A stretch of 64,000 nucleotides of DNA from Spinacia oleracea. Its lineage: Eukaryota; Streptophyta; Magnoliopsida; Caryophyllales; Amaranthaceae. The position numbers and the translations under genes are program-made. Positions 11,061 through 24,589 of the stretch are shown here, piece by piece (within the stretch, counting starts at the first letter, position 1; every line of letters starts with the position of its first letter). Under the pieces are notes generated by a model. It did no database searches and had not been told where the DNA came from. It saw only the letters and a list, made by a program, of their open reading frames with translations. The stretch spans positions 4,389,143 to 4,453,142 of the forward strand of contig NC_079491.1 of the NCBI RefSeq assembly GCF_020520425.1. The letters are read 5' to 3'.

Positions 11061-12219
11061 GTGATGCAAGGAGATCAATAAGAGAGGGGATTGGGGACGC
11101 GAAGTCCATCCATTATTTTTAAAGTTCAAAATCCATGGTCATTTCACTTGGACATTGTTAATTTACGACCTATGCACTATCACATAAATACAAAGTGGCT
11201 ATATATATGGTTAATTTCTTCCACCTAGTTTATGGTATAGGGTTTTAAAAATAACGTATTGAATAACCAATTTGATCGACTAACACATTTGACTTTATTT
11301 GACCGACTAGTAGTACTAGTGATTAAGATTCAAAATTTGTAAAGATGTATTCTATGGAAAATCAAATGTTATTTTTATATGGTTTGTACTTAATACAAAT
11401 ATGTGGTATGTAAAGATTTTTCGTGATTAATAACAAATTCATAACAAAGAGATTAACTTGATTTTAATTTAAATTGAGTTTTATAAAATATAATAATATA
11501 TAGGTTCTTACTATGCCATACGAATTTTGAAATGCACTATTACCATATGCATGTACAACGTACAATAATGTGATTTACATGGTAAATTTACGTGATTTTC
11601 GTGTCCATCTCACATGGTATATTCACATGTTAATAATACACGTTAAGTTTGTGTTGATGATCATATGCAGTTCACATGGTAAATCAAATTTTTATGAATT
11701 CCTTTGGAGAAAACCACGTGAGTAATCAAATTCTATTCGTTTTTTTTGGGCGAATGAACTACAAAGGATAATCGGATTCAATATGAGTCCAAAAGCAAAA
11801 TTGTTATTAATCTTATTATCGGAAAACACCAAAACGTTACAAGCTTAACAAGCTACAAAAATCAAATGAGCTACAAGAAGTTGGAGGGGAGCCGAGATAC
11901 AATCTGGGCCCCCACTCCTCTAGATATGGCGAACCCGATCCTGCTGAAAATATGGGCAGCTGCCCGTGCCCCAATCTTATTATTGTTAAGAACAAATATT
12001 CGTTCTGATTTTTTTTTCTTTTTAAAGAGACACTATGATCTGATCTCTTTTGATATTTTTGTTGTTTTTGTTGATACTCTTTTGATAGTTTCCTAACATT
12101 GTTTTCTTACAAATTTTATTGTCCAAAAATCCATTCAATAAAAATCTCAAAGATTTGTATTAAATGACCAAAATACCCCTGATCATTTATGGATATCGTT
12201 GAATAAAGGAAAAAAAGGT
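11061..12219. other. Intergenic upstream of MED19
   Basis: A+T-rich, without credible open frames. About 11870-11990 is a more G+C-rich island that may be another retroelement scrap, but no domain could be read. Confidence 0.45.
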
Positions 12220-12227
12220 TATAAATA
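12220..12227 (+). promoter_or_regulatory. Candidate TATA box of MED19
   Basis: TATAAATA lies about 30 bases upstream of a CT-rich stretch (ACCTCTCTCTTCTTCTG) that looks like a plant transcription start and leader. Position and sequence fit, but there is no transcript evidence. Confidence 0.45.
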
Positions 12228-12249
12228 TTTAATTTAGGGGATCTGAAAA

Positions 12250-12473
12250 GACCTCTCTCTTCTTCTGTTGCACTGCCCCGGGGTTTTATTTTCGGTCTTA
12301 CAGAAGAACACAACCAAAAAAAAAAAACAAAAAAAAAAAACACTCAATTTTCTTTGCTTTCTTTACAACACACCACGAAAATCAAACTACCAGATTACCC
12401 AGGAATTCCACGACCGGAAAATTCAAGCTATTCAATTTGTTCAACAATTAGGGAAATTTTTTAAAGAAATCAG
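12250..12473 (+). other. Probable 5' UTR exon of MED19
   Basis: CT- and CA-rich leader with two long A-tracts, ending AAATCAG before GTACTC, a good donor. The start is estimated from the TATA box. Linking it to the coding exon at 16149 implies one intron of 3.7 kb; an additional leader exon near 14429 (after TTTTCTGGCAG) is possible. Confidence 0.5.
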
Positions 12474-15400
12474 GTACTCTTCCCCGTCAATTTCATTGCC
12501 TTTTCAATGTTTCGTTCAAAATTTCGGCGCCGCAAATTCGAATTTGAATTGATGATTTTGGTACCGGTTTTGGGGTGAGATCATGAACTTGTTGAATTAA
12601 TTTGCATGAATTTGAATTTTGTTAGTATTTCGACATTAATTAGCTTGACTAGCGTGATTTTTTCGAGGAAGATCTTTATATTTCTTGAAATTAGGGTTTA
12701 CTTCTAGAGAGTAGAAAAGTTTCCAATTTGTTTTGTTTCTTGGGCGTAATGTGAAATTGGAGTGAGAATACTATCACGCGAAGTGAAAATAGTGATTTTT
12801 AGGGTTTTGATTGAGCCGTGGATAATCATTTAGCAAAAACCAAGTCGTAATTGATAATGTTAGTGTTTTTTAAGCTCCCCTACTCTTTTTTACTTACTGG
12901 TATGCCCTTCCCCTGTTGGGCATATAATCTGTACAGAGAACCTTTCAAGGATGTAAATTTGTTGTGTCCAACCGTCATGTCTTGCAGTGTTTGCAAGAGT
13001 AAAGGTGGTTTTTTGTGCCAAGGAATGTACCGAGAGTATGGTAGAAATTAATGGTTGAAGTTGGTAATTCCATTTTTGTATGTGTACTAGCCAAAGTGAG
13101 CTATGAGGTAGTGTGGTAATGGAACTATTTGATAAATTTAGCTTCGCGATATTATTTTCGATTTTTGTGGAGGGGGGTTGTTTGAATTTCAATGGTTGAA
13201 CTAGTTAAAAGTAGAATGGTAAGTGAATTATTTTGTAGTATGTACAACATCCAAATGCCTAGAATAAGAAACTGTTCAGCATCTAGTATGCACAACATCT
13301 GAATGCTATAAAGAGGATCACTTTGCTGCCGATATCTAAGAGCAAGATTTAGTAGTTAAAATTTACGAGTCAAACCATTAAGTTATGAAAGAAGATGACT
13401 GAGTATAGATTTGAGGAAGTGGTGTAGGTGTTAAATAACCAGTCTGGGTCTGTACATGACAAGCTATGGCCATAAATTGGTGCACACTTACAGCGAATGT
13501 CCTGCAAATTTAGTGACATAATTGAGAATATGATGGGAACGTGAGAACAAAAACGTGCACGAGTTTAAAGAGGATTTTTTTCATTATGATTGGAGACACC
13601 AAGATTCTACCCCCTTAAGTCCTTCCGCTTTGTTCAATTTAGGACAAGTTGACAAAGTCCATGTGAGATGATTTGTTGTGAAATTATAAAGGGTTTATAG
13701 GCTTTCATCTCGGCAGTTGTGCCAGTTTTTTTGTAACAAATGGGGCTGTTAGGGGAGAACTGAAATGCTAACGGATTCCCCTCACCTTGAACTTATTTTC
13801 AGTTGGACTATTGGATAAGGTTGTGTTTAATGAGTATCGATGATTATCAATATGATTCAATAATCATAGACAAGTTTAGTAAGAATAATCTCATGAATTC
13901 AAGAAGCTTTAGAAAAATCGAGATAGGTTTAAGTAGTTTGGATGGATTTCTTAGGTGAAATAACAGGCCTTAAAGTATGTTTTATGAACGATTCTTCCTT
14001 CTGAACTTGTGGTGTGGCCAATGCTCCCGGGAAATTTGTGCATGTAATCAGTTTCATTAAGGTATGAGCAGCATATCCAAGTATTCAACTGTTAAAAGCC
14101 TTTCATTTTAATTATGGTAACTGAGATATGCATAACATTCTCTCTTGTGCATGCTCGTTTGATATGATAATATTGTATATTTTATTTCTGTCATCTGGGT
14201 CTTTGGGGCAGGGCTGGTTCTTTGGTGGTGTTTTGTTCTTTTGAACAAAGGGTATTTACCATCCATTGCTCAGTCCTACCTAACAGATTGAATGTATTTT
14301 CTTTCTTTCTTTTTATTGTATCTTTTCCCCTATTTAAATGAAACGGTATCCAAAACATTTTTGCACTTGTAACTTTTTCTTGATTCACGAATGTTTACAA
14401 TACAAACTTACTGCTATTTTCTGGCAGATAGCTTTTGGTGTTAAAGGCACTTAAAGAAGTGAAGTTTGGGGCCATTCTCTCCCCTGAGCACACGTTTTAC
14501 TTGCTTATTGAAGGTGATTGATAACAGAATTTGTGAATTTTGCTTGTTTTTTTTTCTAATGCATGATGTAAAATGTATCTTAATTTTATATAGGTCAAAA
14601 ATATATAAAAGGAGATACAACATATTATCTTCAGTTTTTTTTTTTCTTCTGAAGTCAGAGTTGCATTGTTGATCTTCTTTGGAACATGTGAAATACAATA
14701 AAATGATACACATCACCTTTTGGAATGTTATGTGCTCCTTGGTACGGGAAGGGTTATGCACTCACTCTTATTGCCCCTCATGTCCACTGGCTGCCACATA
14801 TTGTTTATACCTAGCATTTCTTTGTTCAGATTAGTCGATGGAAGAATGCATTTATATTGACATAAAGGAAAATTGCTCTTCATTTCTTGCCTTTACTTCT
14901 TTAGTCATGTGCGCCACTCTCGTAAAATGAATGATATTAGTGATCCAATTTTGCACATCTTGGATAGCCTTAGAAATTAATAGTAAACGTGGAACTCTGG
15001 ATATCACTGGTAGGGAAAGGAGAAGGGAAGGGAGGAGGGGTAGGAAGAATTAGACTCTTCACCTTTTGTTTAACATAAGAAGTACTCTTACTTCCCTTCA
15101 AATCATTCTTATTTAGAAGTTTTGGTTTATTAAAGGGGAAAGAAATTGGATCCCCCAAATTCCCTTCCTGTCCCTTCCCCCATTTCCTATTCAGGCGAAG
15201 GAAAATGGATCCCAAATTGTCTTGTCCTTACTTCCCAGCTAACCAATCCCAGCACTCTGTACTTAATTGAACAACCACTTTGCTTGGTGAGTGGAAGCAA
15301 TTAATTGGGGCATACAACCTGTAGTCATTTATGAAGCTTGACCCAATTAAGTAAATTACCAACGAAGATATGTGCTCTTTTATTAAACTTTGAATTGACG

Positions 15401-16148
15401 TAACAAAATGCTAAAATGTTTTTTCTCTGTCTATATCTATTGGAGTTCAGACTAGATTGCAACCAAAAGAAAATTTTCTGGTATTTGTATTTGGAGTTCC
15501 TTAGCTGATGATTGTGCATCAGTTTAGAACATTTTATTGGTAGTACTTTATAAAAAGAATATTTGTGTAAATAACCTGAATTTTCATTTGGTGATTGTCT
15601 TAAGCATAGGAAAATAATGTACTGTCAGTTACATATCATATCAAGGATCCAAAGTTGACGCAAGTAAAAATTCCTCCTTTTCAGAAATGACCGCCCTATG
15701 CCCTGTAATGGAATGTTCTGAATTCTTTGTGTTAGTAAATACAGTATTACCACTACTATAAGCAATTAATGTACAACTCACCAAGTTTTATTACTATTTG
15801 TTCTCTTTAACCATTCTTAAGATGTGTGTTTTTTAAAGTCAGACAACCATAAGAAATTAATGGAGGAAAAAAAATCAACAATTTCGGCAATGGTGTGAAG
15901 TGCATGAAACTGTATTAGAGAAAAAGATCAGATTATTTGTGATCAGTTATGTAAAGTTTTTAATAATGTTGTGAGTTTTTTAATGTACCTGACACTCTGA
16001 CAGAATCTATTATAGTAGAATAAAGTGCGTTTCCTTGGTTTTGTAGCGTTGGCTAAGAATTCTCCCCCCGCCTGTCATTAGTTTTTCTCTGGTAACAATG
16101 TGTAAGTTAAAAATTCTCTGACATTGCATCTGGTTTTTATGTTTACAG
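12474..16148 (+). other. Large leader intron of MED19, non-coding
   Basis: No coding signal. About 14980-15240 is a purine/pyrimidine-skewed, MITE-like segment (GGAAAGGAGAAGGGAAGGGA on one side, TTCCCTTCCTGTCCCTTCCC on the other). The acceptor is TGTTTACAG, with the exon starting at 16149. Long first introns in plant genes can carry regulatory sequence, but none is identified here. Confidence 0.45.
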
Positions 16149-16158
16149 TTTTGAGAGG

Positions 16159-16199
16159 ATGGTCCACCGCACCATGAGATGTTGATTAATGGATTCTGA
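16159..16199 (+). promoter_or_regulatory. Two short upstream ORFs in the MED19 leader
   Basis: The exon carrying the MED19 start has three earlier ATGs. One frame starts at 16159 (MVHRTMRC, stop at 16183-16185, with a second in-frame ATG at 16174). The other starts at 16179 (MLINGF, stop at 16197-16199) and overlaps the main ATG at 16189. Overlapping upstream frames usually lower translation of the main frame; whether they do so here is inference. Confidence 0.6.
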
Positions 16200-18988
16200 A
16201 GGCAAGAAGTTTGGAAGAGGTAAATCATTAAATTGATCTCCCTTAGTCTATAATTTTTTCTTGCTTACATTTTTGTTTAGAAACAAAAGTGTTGATCCCC
16301 ACAAAAAATAAAAAGAAGCAAAAGCGTAAATAAAAACAATACCTGCAGCCACAGTGGGGTTACCACTCTAGATATGATCTTTACTTTGCTGGATGATGAA
16401 ATTCTCATGTCTTTGTAATTGAGGAGTCTCTGTCATGACGTGACAGCTTTTTTTCCGAGTAAATTCTCTAAACTTTGTGTGGGTTATGTAAATCAGAGTC
16501 ACTTAGCCTGTGAATGCAACATAGCATCTTGTGCAGGGATGTCCGATGTCCCAAGAAACCCCCATCATGTATAAATGTCTTGCAAACTATGATCTGCTAT
16601 AAGCTTTCAAGATAATAAAAGTGTTGATATTTTTCTAGTGAACTGTGTGCATATAAGTAACAGGCTATTATATTGTAGACCTGAATCCACCGTCTACCAA
16701 TGGGTGTTTTGTATATACTACGGGATCCGTAATGGTTGGGGGTTGCAACGCTGAAGTATATTTGAAGAGATAAATGTGGCATTTTTCTTATGATGCTGTG
16801 ATTCTATCCTTTTGCTGTTTGTTACTTACTATTTCTGCTGAACACTGATGTAATTTTGCTTTTCTATGTTTTCTTCTCCGCTTTTCTTGCTACTATTTTT
16901 TTTCCAGGTCCGAGAGAGCTTACGGGTGCTGTTGATTTGATTACTCATTACAAGTTGTTACCACATCACGAGTTTTTCTGCAAAAAGTCACTTCCCGTAT
17001 CAATTGCAGATACCCACTACCTTCACAATGTGGTTGGGGATACAGAAATTAGGAAGGGAGAAGGAATGCAGTTGGATCAGTTAATACAAAATCCGTCATA
17101 TACGCTGGATGGAAATACACGGATACGGCCCTTTGATTTAGATGCTCTTAGAGAAGCTTTTAATCTGAGGGAAACAACCCCTGTTGACTTACCTTCCGTG
17201 AGTAATTTTTTCTCCTACCCTGATGATATGGCTAAATGTCACTCGGTTTCCAAACATTTTCAGAAAACATTGTTTTTCATGTCTCTTTAAACTGTTTAAA
17301 GTTTTTTTTCCTTCCACCATCTTCATCTCATGAACTTGGATATTAGTTCTGTTCGTTTGGAAACCTTGTTTTTCATGTCTCTTTAACTGTTTTAAGTTTT
17401 TTTTCCTTCCACCATCTTCATATCATGAACTTGGATTTTAGTTCTGTTCACATAAGGTCCCTTTCTGAAAAATGTAGAGAGTTGAGACCTGTTTTGCAAG
17501 TCGTATCACTTTTCAGTGGCAAATGTGACTTGGAAAATATTTTTTTCCTAGTGAAGGAACTTGTTTCTGGCTTCCTTTTTGGGTAATAAATAAATCTGGA
17601 GTTGAAACTATTCAAAGTCAACGTTTTTAATGTATTTAAGAGAAGTGTCTGTGGGAACTGGTTTGGCTTTGGAACTCGCAATGATTATTGATGGCTATAG
17701 GTTTCTCTTTCATTTTGTGGTGGTTCTCTGCTTTTTATTTTTTACTTTTTATCTTGATAGACATAATGTAACAGTTAGATCTTTGTGCGCTCTTTTAATT
17801 ATTGCATCTCATATACCTTTTAGGAAGAAAAGGGGGTCCCTACAATTGCAGGGAAATCTAAAAGCGAGTCAAAAGACAAGGATAGAAAGCACAAAAAGCA
17901 CAAGGACAGGGACAAAGAGAAGGATAAAGAGCATAAGAAGCACAAACACCGCCATAAAGACCGAAGTAAAGATAAAGACAAGGACAAGAAGAAGGATTCT
18001 GGGGGTGAACATTCAAAGAAGCACCATGATAAGGTTCGTACATGTTTATCTATGCCGTTGGACCACCCTCTTGACTTTGGATCTAGCTACTAGCATTCTG
18101 AATTGGCAGTTGAAAAACAATTATTACTTGTCTGAGAATAGCCTCATCACTGTCTGTTGTTTTTAGTGCCTTCAGTAGGAGTTTCTGTCGAAATTTTGAT
18201 GAGATTTGTCTGGAAAGTTTTCATGCTGTGTTTAGTTTTATTTGGTTGTTGTTGTTTATATCTTTTGCTTTCCGCTTTTCTTCTACACCGACTACTGCAC
18301 TATTTCAAGAGTGTATATTTATAAGGTTCAGGTTTAACCATCAATCACTTCCTCTCTTAAACAATTCCAACCTTCACTTTGAAGGTCTACCGGAGTACAA
18401 GACCAAGTTTGACCATCATTGTTTTCATTTACTTATCAATTCATTTGAAGTTAATAGTTCAATATACACGGTGTAACAAATAGCAATGTTGTTAAGAAAT
18501 GTATGGTCAAAGTTGATGAAGTATTACCTTGACAAATGGAGTGAAGTTTATTTAAGGACCGGGAGTATTTTATTGGTTGTCTCCAAGGAAATAAAATTTT
18601 ACTTCTTTTAGAGCGTCATTTTGGAACTTATGACTTATGCTTTCCGTTTGTGATTTGTAGTATTTCTACCCACTTTTAATATTGTTGCCTCCCTTGATTG
18701 CAGAAGAGGAAGCATGATGGTGATGAGGATGTAAACGACATTCATAGACATAAAAAGAGTAAGGTAATATTTTTTTGGTGTTAATTCAATTCCTGTTTAC
18801 AGTGATCCGGGTTCTTTAGTTTGGGGTCTGGATCTGCAACTTGTTTATGCATAGAGCATCTGACAACAGGAATCCCTGTTAATGTGCTTTTTATGTTTGT
18901 GTATTGAGCCTATTTCTTTTTGACTGAATTGTCTCAGCATAAGAGCTCAAAAATAGATGAGATTGGTGCAATAAAGGTTGCTGGGTGA
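16189..18988 (+). CDS. MED19A: Mediator of RNA polymerase II transcription subunit 19 (MED19a type)
   Basis: Exons are 16189-16219, 16908-17197, 17824-18033, 18704-18763 and 18938-18988; 642 coding bases, 213 residues. MED19 belongs to the head module of Mediator and bridges transcription factors to RNA polymerase II in the nucleus. The start MDSEGKKFGRGPRELTGAVD splices across exons 1 and 2. Residues 11-105 hold the conserved domain (LLPHHEFFCKKSLP, DTHYLHNVVGDTEIRKGEGM, QLDQLIQNP). Exon 3 encodes the Lys/Asp/His-rich tail (KDKDRKHKKHKDRDKEKDKE), a nuclear basic repeat typical of plant MED19. Exon 5 ends SSKIDEIGAIKVAG. All borders are GT-AG and in phase, and length fits the family (about 220). 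The start is the fourth ATG in its exon, chosen because the other frames stop at once. No defects seen. Confidence 0.93.
17268..17460 (+). repeat. ~95-bp tandem duplication in MED19 intron 2
   Basis: TTTTTCATGTCTCTTTAA, CTTCCACCATCTTCAT and ATGAACTTGGAT recur in order, about 95 bases apart. Two near-identical copies, non-coding. Confidence 0.8.
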
Positions 18989-21966
18989 TACGTTGCTGAT
19001 AGTTGTGTTGATTTATTGTCTCAATGTTGGGAATTTCAAAGAGTTGATTACTTCCACGCAGTCATTCGAGGTATTTTCTTGTATTCTACTCATGTAATTT
19101 ATGTATGCTATATGTTCAGTGGTATGTTTTTAAGTTTTCTGGAAGCATTTTCTGAAACGTTTTTGCCTAGTGTTTGTACTACTACTGAATTCTGGTGTAA
19201 TTTTCAAGTAATTCACCATTATTGCAGGCCTTGCTGTCTGTTATGGTATTTTTACTGAGTTCAAATTTTGTGTATGCCTTTTAACTTAATGTCTTTGTTA
19301 ATAATACCTTCACGCTCTATTAAGAAAGAGGAGAGGGAAGGCGGGGGGGGGGGGGGGGACTATTCTTAGCGAATAGAAAGCCCTTTCATCAAGGGAAGCA
19401 AATGGGCTTATCAGTAATCTGTGAGGTAATGGACATGTGGGGTAAAGACCCTGATGTAGATTGAGTAGATAGATCAGAAGCAGTTCAACAGTACCCCAAA
19501 ACCCATCTTACCCCCGCCTCCATAAAAAATAAAAATAAAAAGCTGGTGTACAGTCAATGAAGCAGCAATTTTGAGGTTAGTAGAAAATAAGGCTCCAACC
19601 CCGATGTAGAGATTGCCACCCTTTTCTAGACTCTGAATCTGGATAGTGTTACTTCTTATATTGTTAGGTTCGCCTGTGTCAAGTTGATTGCCATGACTTT
19701 GGAACCATTAAAATAGATCCTGTTCTATGGAAGAAGGTTTGGGCCAACACTTTGAAGTTGTGCCGTGCAATGCTGACAAAGAAAGGACTTGAACTTCTAG
19801 GATGAGGGGCCCTACCATAATTTTCGCCTCTTAGGACGGACTTTTAATAGAGATTGAAGCTCTATCACCTCAATGATAGTTGACTTGGGACCGTCTACAT
19901 ATAAATGAAAAACTTATGTCCACCAAAGCATCACATTATTATTTTAAGGTGGAAATAATGTTATGCTATTACTGCCAAGTGCCAAGCAAATTGGAGAGGG
20001 TGATTAATAGTGGCTTTGTACAACAAAGAAAAATATTTTGAGTGATGCTAGATCTCTTCGTTCTAGCCGATTTTTTTTGTCTGTTGTCTCCAATTTTTTT
20101 CACATTATAAGACTCGGGCTTCCTCGCTCAGGATTTATGTTTTCAGGCAAATTGGGTTATAGGCGGATCAAGTGCTTAATTGCCCATGACATTGGCTCTT
20201 TCTATTATGGATAATAGTCGTGCTTACTTGCTTGCTTAAGGGCATGCTGCTTTCTTGTTCTCGTCCCTCATTCAGTATTATATTTTACTGATTGAGCAAA
20301 ACAAAAGGAAACAAAACACAAAAGCAAGTGGGGTCATGGTTCCACGCAACCACTGTCACTGTTTCCATTTCAAGGTTTCTATGAACCGTAAGTAGCTGTA
20401 ATGATATCAGGGACAAAGATCCAAACGGATCAATCTTGTTGACAGCGTTGTGAGTTTCTGATTTGTGAGGATGGTTTTCTCTTGTTACTTGGAGGTTACA
20501 ACTGTTATGAGGATGCATTTTGGCAATAATACTTGCATAAATTACATTAACTAAAAACTTAAATTTCCACCAGCTCCGCCTATCAAATGGTTACTTGAGG
20601 GAAAACCTCCATCAGGGGCTTCTGCTTTACTTTATAAATAAGGATTGCAGTTCTTAATAATGCTGTTTTTGTGGGTGTAAAAGTTGGTCATGATCATCTT
20701 ACACTACCCAAAATTCAGGTGACCCTATGGAGTTTGAGGAAATCTTTTTCCTTTTTGATGGTATATGTTTGTCAAGGTATTGGATCAGATGCATGGTATT
20801 GGTTGATATATGTGCCATTAGAAATATGATTTGCGTGATTGCCTTTCCCAAAAGTAATGGGCTTTAGCTCAATGGTCAGCATATACCTTATATTGGGAAC
20901 TGTAGATATTGGCTTGTGGTACTTATAACACATACTTTATTCGATAAGCCTTTTCTCTTTGAAGCCATGAAAAGTGGGAGCTGGTTTTTGCTGGCTTTGG
21001 GTGCTGGTGAACTGGTAATCACCTGGAATCTTGTTATAAACATCCAGGATCGTTTAGATATTGGTTTCTGGTCCAACAGAATATGTCTGTGGGTGTTTAA
21101 AAATATAGTGACAATGTATCTTATAATGTCAACTTTGTTTTTTCCATTTAGCTTCTGCGCTGGAAATCGAGTCCTCCATATGATATGTTTTTTTGGTAAA
21201 TAATAAAGAATTATATTAGAAAGACTGGAAGACACTTAGGGGGTGTTTCCCGTCCTTTTTCTTGCACTCTATTCCCCTCCTCCCCCTATAAGGAGGGCTA
21301 ATGAAGTATGTTTCTTAAGGGGAAGCTAAGATGCTTGCATTGTGCACCCTTTTATGGGACCTTTCACATTTAGGTAAATGGAAGCTAATATACTTGCATT
21401 TGTCCTAGAGTACTTGCCTGCGGGTGTTTCCAAGTAAACTGGTAAAATATCAGTTTTTCAGTTCTCCACTAAATGGGCACATTGATTCTTTTCACTGGGA
21501 AACAGAAAACTAGATAAAGTGCCTTAAAAGGAGTGCAGTGATTCCTTTGAAATTCCTTTGTCATGGATTTTCTTGGAGAGTTAGTCCCAACAGATGTTGA
21601 CCATAATATTATCGAAATGCTTCACTGTTGCGCTTTTACAGTCAAGTGTCCACATACAATGTAGTTTCTTCTCTATGGAACTTCCCATCACCTACTATAT
21701 CGTCTCTTTGCAGCTCTTCATTTGTTGGTAAAGTTGCTTTACTAGCCGTCCACAAAAACCAGATAAGTCGCTGAGGTATAGAAAGTGCTCCTACCCTTAT
21801 CCTCCATCTTCTCACCTTCCTTGAACTTAAATGGGTATATAGTATGTTGATCTAATAGTTAATATCAATCCTTCTTGTAATGTAGTTCCTCACGAGTTTG
21901 CAACTCCTTTCTGGCCATTAGTTTTTGCCGCATATTGTTTGAGTTGTAACATAAGCTTGCTTTACG
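18989..21966. other. Gene-poor intergenic DNA downstream of MED19
   Basis: No complete gene. It contains a 16-G run (19343-19358) and a 44-codon open stretch at about 19669-19804 (VRLCQVDCHDFGTIKIDPVL... ending LELLG and a stop) that reads like coding sequence but matches nothing I recognise. At 20865 TAGCTCAATGG fits a tRNA-type A box, without a partner B box. Confidence 0.5.
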
Positions 21967-22215
21967 CTTTTGTTTGGTACAAACAATGTTAATAAAGGAA
22001 TGTATTAGAAAGGAAGAGAAGGGAAAGGAAATAAACTTTATTTTCAAGTGTTTGGTTTAATGGAAGGAGGTAAAGGAAGAAAGGAGCTTTATTTGACAAT
22101 TTTCTATTCTCATTCCTCCCTAATTCTTCCAGTTGGGTGGAAAGGAAAGTGAATTTTATGAACTTTGCCTCACTTTTTCCCAACAATTCCCATTACTTCT
22201 GGGAACCAAACATGG
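21967..22215. mobile_element. MITE-like segment bounded by TTTGGTAC / GGAACCAAAC
   Basis: TTTGTTTGGTACAAAC on the left mirrors TGGGAACCAAACATGG on the right. Between them is a purine-rich half (GGAAGAGAAGGGAAAGGAAA) and a pyrimidine-rich half, so the segment is partly self-complementary. No coding capacity; family not assigned. Confidence 0.4.
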
Positions 22216-24139
22216 AAACCTTGTTAAAGTCTTTTCCTTTCCAGCAAAATCCCATGTACCAAAAAGGGTCTTGGTAAAATTCTCTTTCTGAAGTTACCTT
22301 GAGCCCAAGCTGACTGTTCCCAATCGGCCAATCCTTTTGTTCGTCCAAAAGTTGCTAAACGTCGATCTATTCTTACCACATACTTGTATTTAGCTAGAAG
22401 CATGGCTTGCATTGGTGTTGCTTGTATAATTGCCTTCATGCACTTCGTTTGCCGCGGCAGACAAAATTCTTTCTTTCCGCCCATCAGTTTCTTCCAAATC
22501 CTCCCGTCATAGATTTAATAACACTTTTGAGCACCATTGCGAGTAAACCAAGGTCTTCCCATGTGTATCTACTCACATACATCAATATTGCTAAGGATCA
22601 GTTTCAGATGGTCAATGCAAGTTAACAGTTCTTGGAAGGGGACACTGGGGATTTGCTGTTAGGGAAGTATATTCAGCATTTCCCACTTCTCTCAGTAGAT
22701 ATGAGACGCAAAAACAAAAAAAAAAAAAAAAAAGAAGGAAAGAGAAGATGCTTTTAAATCTATTATGGCCTTGAGTAACGACTGTGTTAGACAATTTATT
22801 GACTCTTGTACACTACTTTGGTAGTGAGTTTTCTTCACAACTCGAAATAGAACATTTGATTGTTGGAATGATGATGTGCATTTAAAGCTTTCTCTATGAC
22901 TACTATCTTGCGTGATTTTCTTTGTCATTTACTTCTTCTTTGCGTGGCCTTTTGAATATGGCCTTGTGTCTCTGCATGGTGTTCTTCCTTATTTAACTTA
23001 CTTCCTTCCACCTGGTTCATACACCCACTTCTTTGACATTAGAATTTATGGTGCTACTGATAAACCTAACTTTATGCTCTAGTTCTGCTACATCAACTTG
23101 AATTGCCTTCTGTTGTATTTTCGGTACATGGCCGGGCATCTATGAAAACTGAGAAATATCTCTGTATTTTTTGCATGTAATGGTATGATTACGGTGCGTG
23201 CAAAATTTGATACCTCCTCTTATTATTGAACTGCAGAATACTTCATAAGTTGAGAATTGTGTGGAAGGAGAACTCTTTGTGGCAGAATGTATTGATCGGA
23301 GGTACAGATTGCTGGTGGTGAAAATTTTAATGTATCATCTACAGGTCCCTTAATATAATTGCTAGTATACCTCTATCAAATTCTGATCATTTTTGTTTTC
23401 AGTTTATATGGCGCATTGGAAATTCCCAACTTCTTGTCCATTATGATAACAAACATTTCTTCTTTCTTGAGGTCCAAATTTGAGCACTCTTACCAATCTG
23501 AGTAACTGAGTTAGAAATTACAGCTGGGTTTTAGATTAGAAGAAGGGGTTAGGATTGGTTGAAAGGTGCTAAATGTATTCCTTGTTTTTTTTACTTATTT
23601 CTACTTCTAGGGAATGTCGCTTCGTGTCATTTTTTTTGTTATTGTTAAATTGTCCAAACATTTAGGTAGATTGTAAGGGCAGTTTTGCGTGTATCCTAAC
23701 TAATTTCTTTAGTTTATTAATGGTGAAATATTCTTTGTAAATTATATCCAAATGGGAGAACGGTTTACTGCCTTGTGTAGGTGACTGATGAGCGATACCT
23801 ATGGAGCCTCTCCTACTTTAAGCCTGCTGTAAGATGTGAAAATTCTTTTGTATTTTAAGCAAATGTTAGATTAATGAAAACAGTTTTGCATCTTTTGTTT
23901 CAGAAAATTGCTTGATTTATTTATTTAAAGATGAAAAATTGGACGTAGTCTGTTTCGTTGTTTAGGTTAAACAGGACTTGATGTCATATGCTTGTTCAAT
24001 ACAGAATTACAGACTCATGATTTAAGATTCTTGTACGTAATTTTTACGTGATATTTGATTGTTGAATGATGTGTTTTTCTTCATTAACCTTAATTACCAT
24101 TAGCAACATGTGATTTTTTGATAAAATCATTTGTGTTCA
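22216..24139. other. Intergenic, nothing recognised
   Basis: No open frame with protein character. A poly-A run lies at about 22717-22733. Confidence 0.45.
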
Positions 24140-24589
24140 TCCTGCTCATTCCTTCAGTTCATGACCTAAAAACAATTGACCCTTCTATTTTACGAGCAAG
24201 AAATTTTGCTGTATTATATTCGTAGTGTTTTCTGTTTTTTTTTTTTTTTACTATCAAAGAGTTCCCTTCATTTTGTTGTCCATATAAGTGCATATACGGA
24301 GTATGAATTATGAGAATACCGATCTTTCATTTCTTTCATTTTTTGTTGCATTTATCTTAAATTTGCTCTTTATAGTATGAAATTGTTATCTGCTTTAACT
24401 GTGCCATTTCTCAAGAATTGGCAACAGAGTTTTAAAACTTTTGATTGTTGAATTAAGTGTTTTTCTTCAACGACCTTAATTTCCATTAGCAATGTGTAAG
24501 ATTCATTTGTTCTTTTGGCTGTGGGATGTAATAGACTAAATCAAAATGGCTCTTAAAACCTCTTCGCTTCCTTCCATGAAGTAGAAGTT

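Noticed and set aside
19343-19358. Poly-G run as a functional quadruplex
   Set aside because: A plain homopolymer next to assembly-prone sequence; nothing ties it to a gene.
20865-20877. A-box-like TAGCTCAATGG suggesting a tRNA gene or SINE
   Set aside because: No B box at a workable distance and no cloverleaf or tail.
22224-22484. 86-codon minus-strand frame (MGGKKEFCLPRQTK...)
   Set aside because: No recognisable domain or exon borders; adjoining MITE-like DNA.
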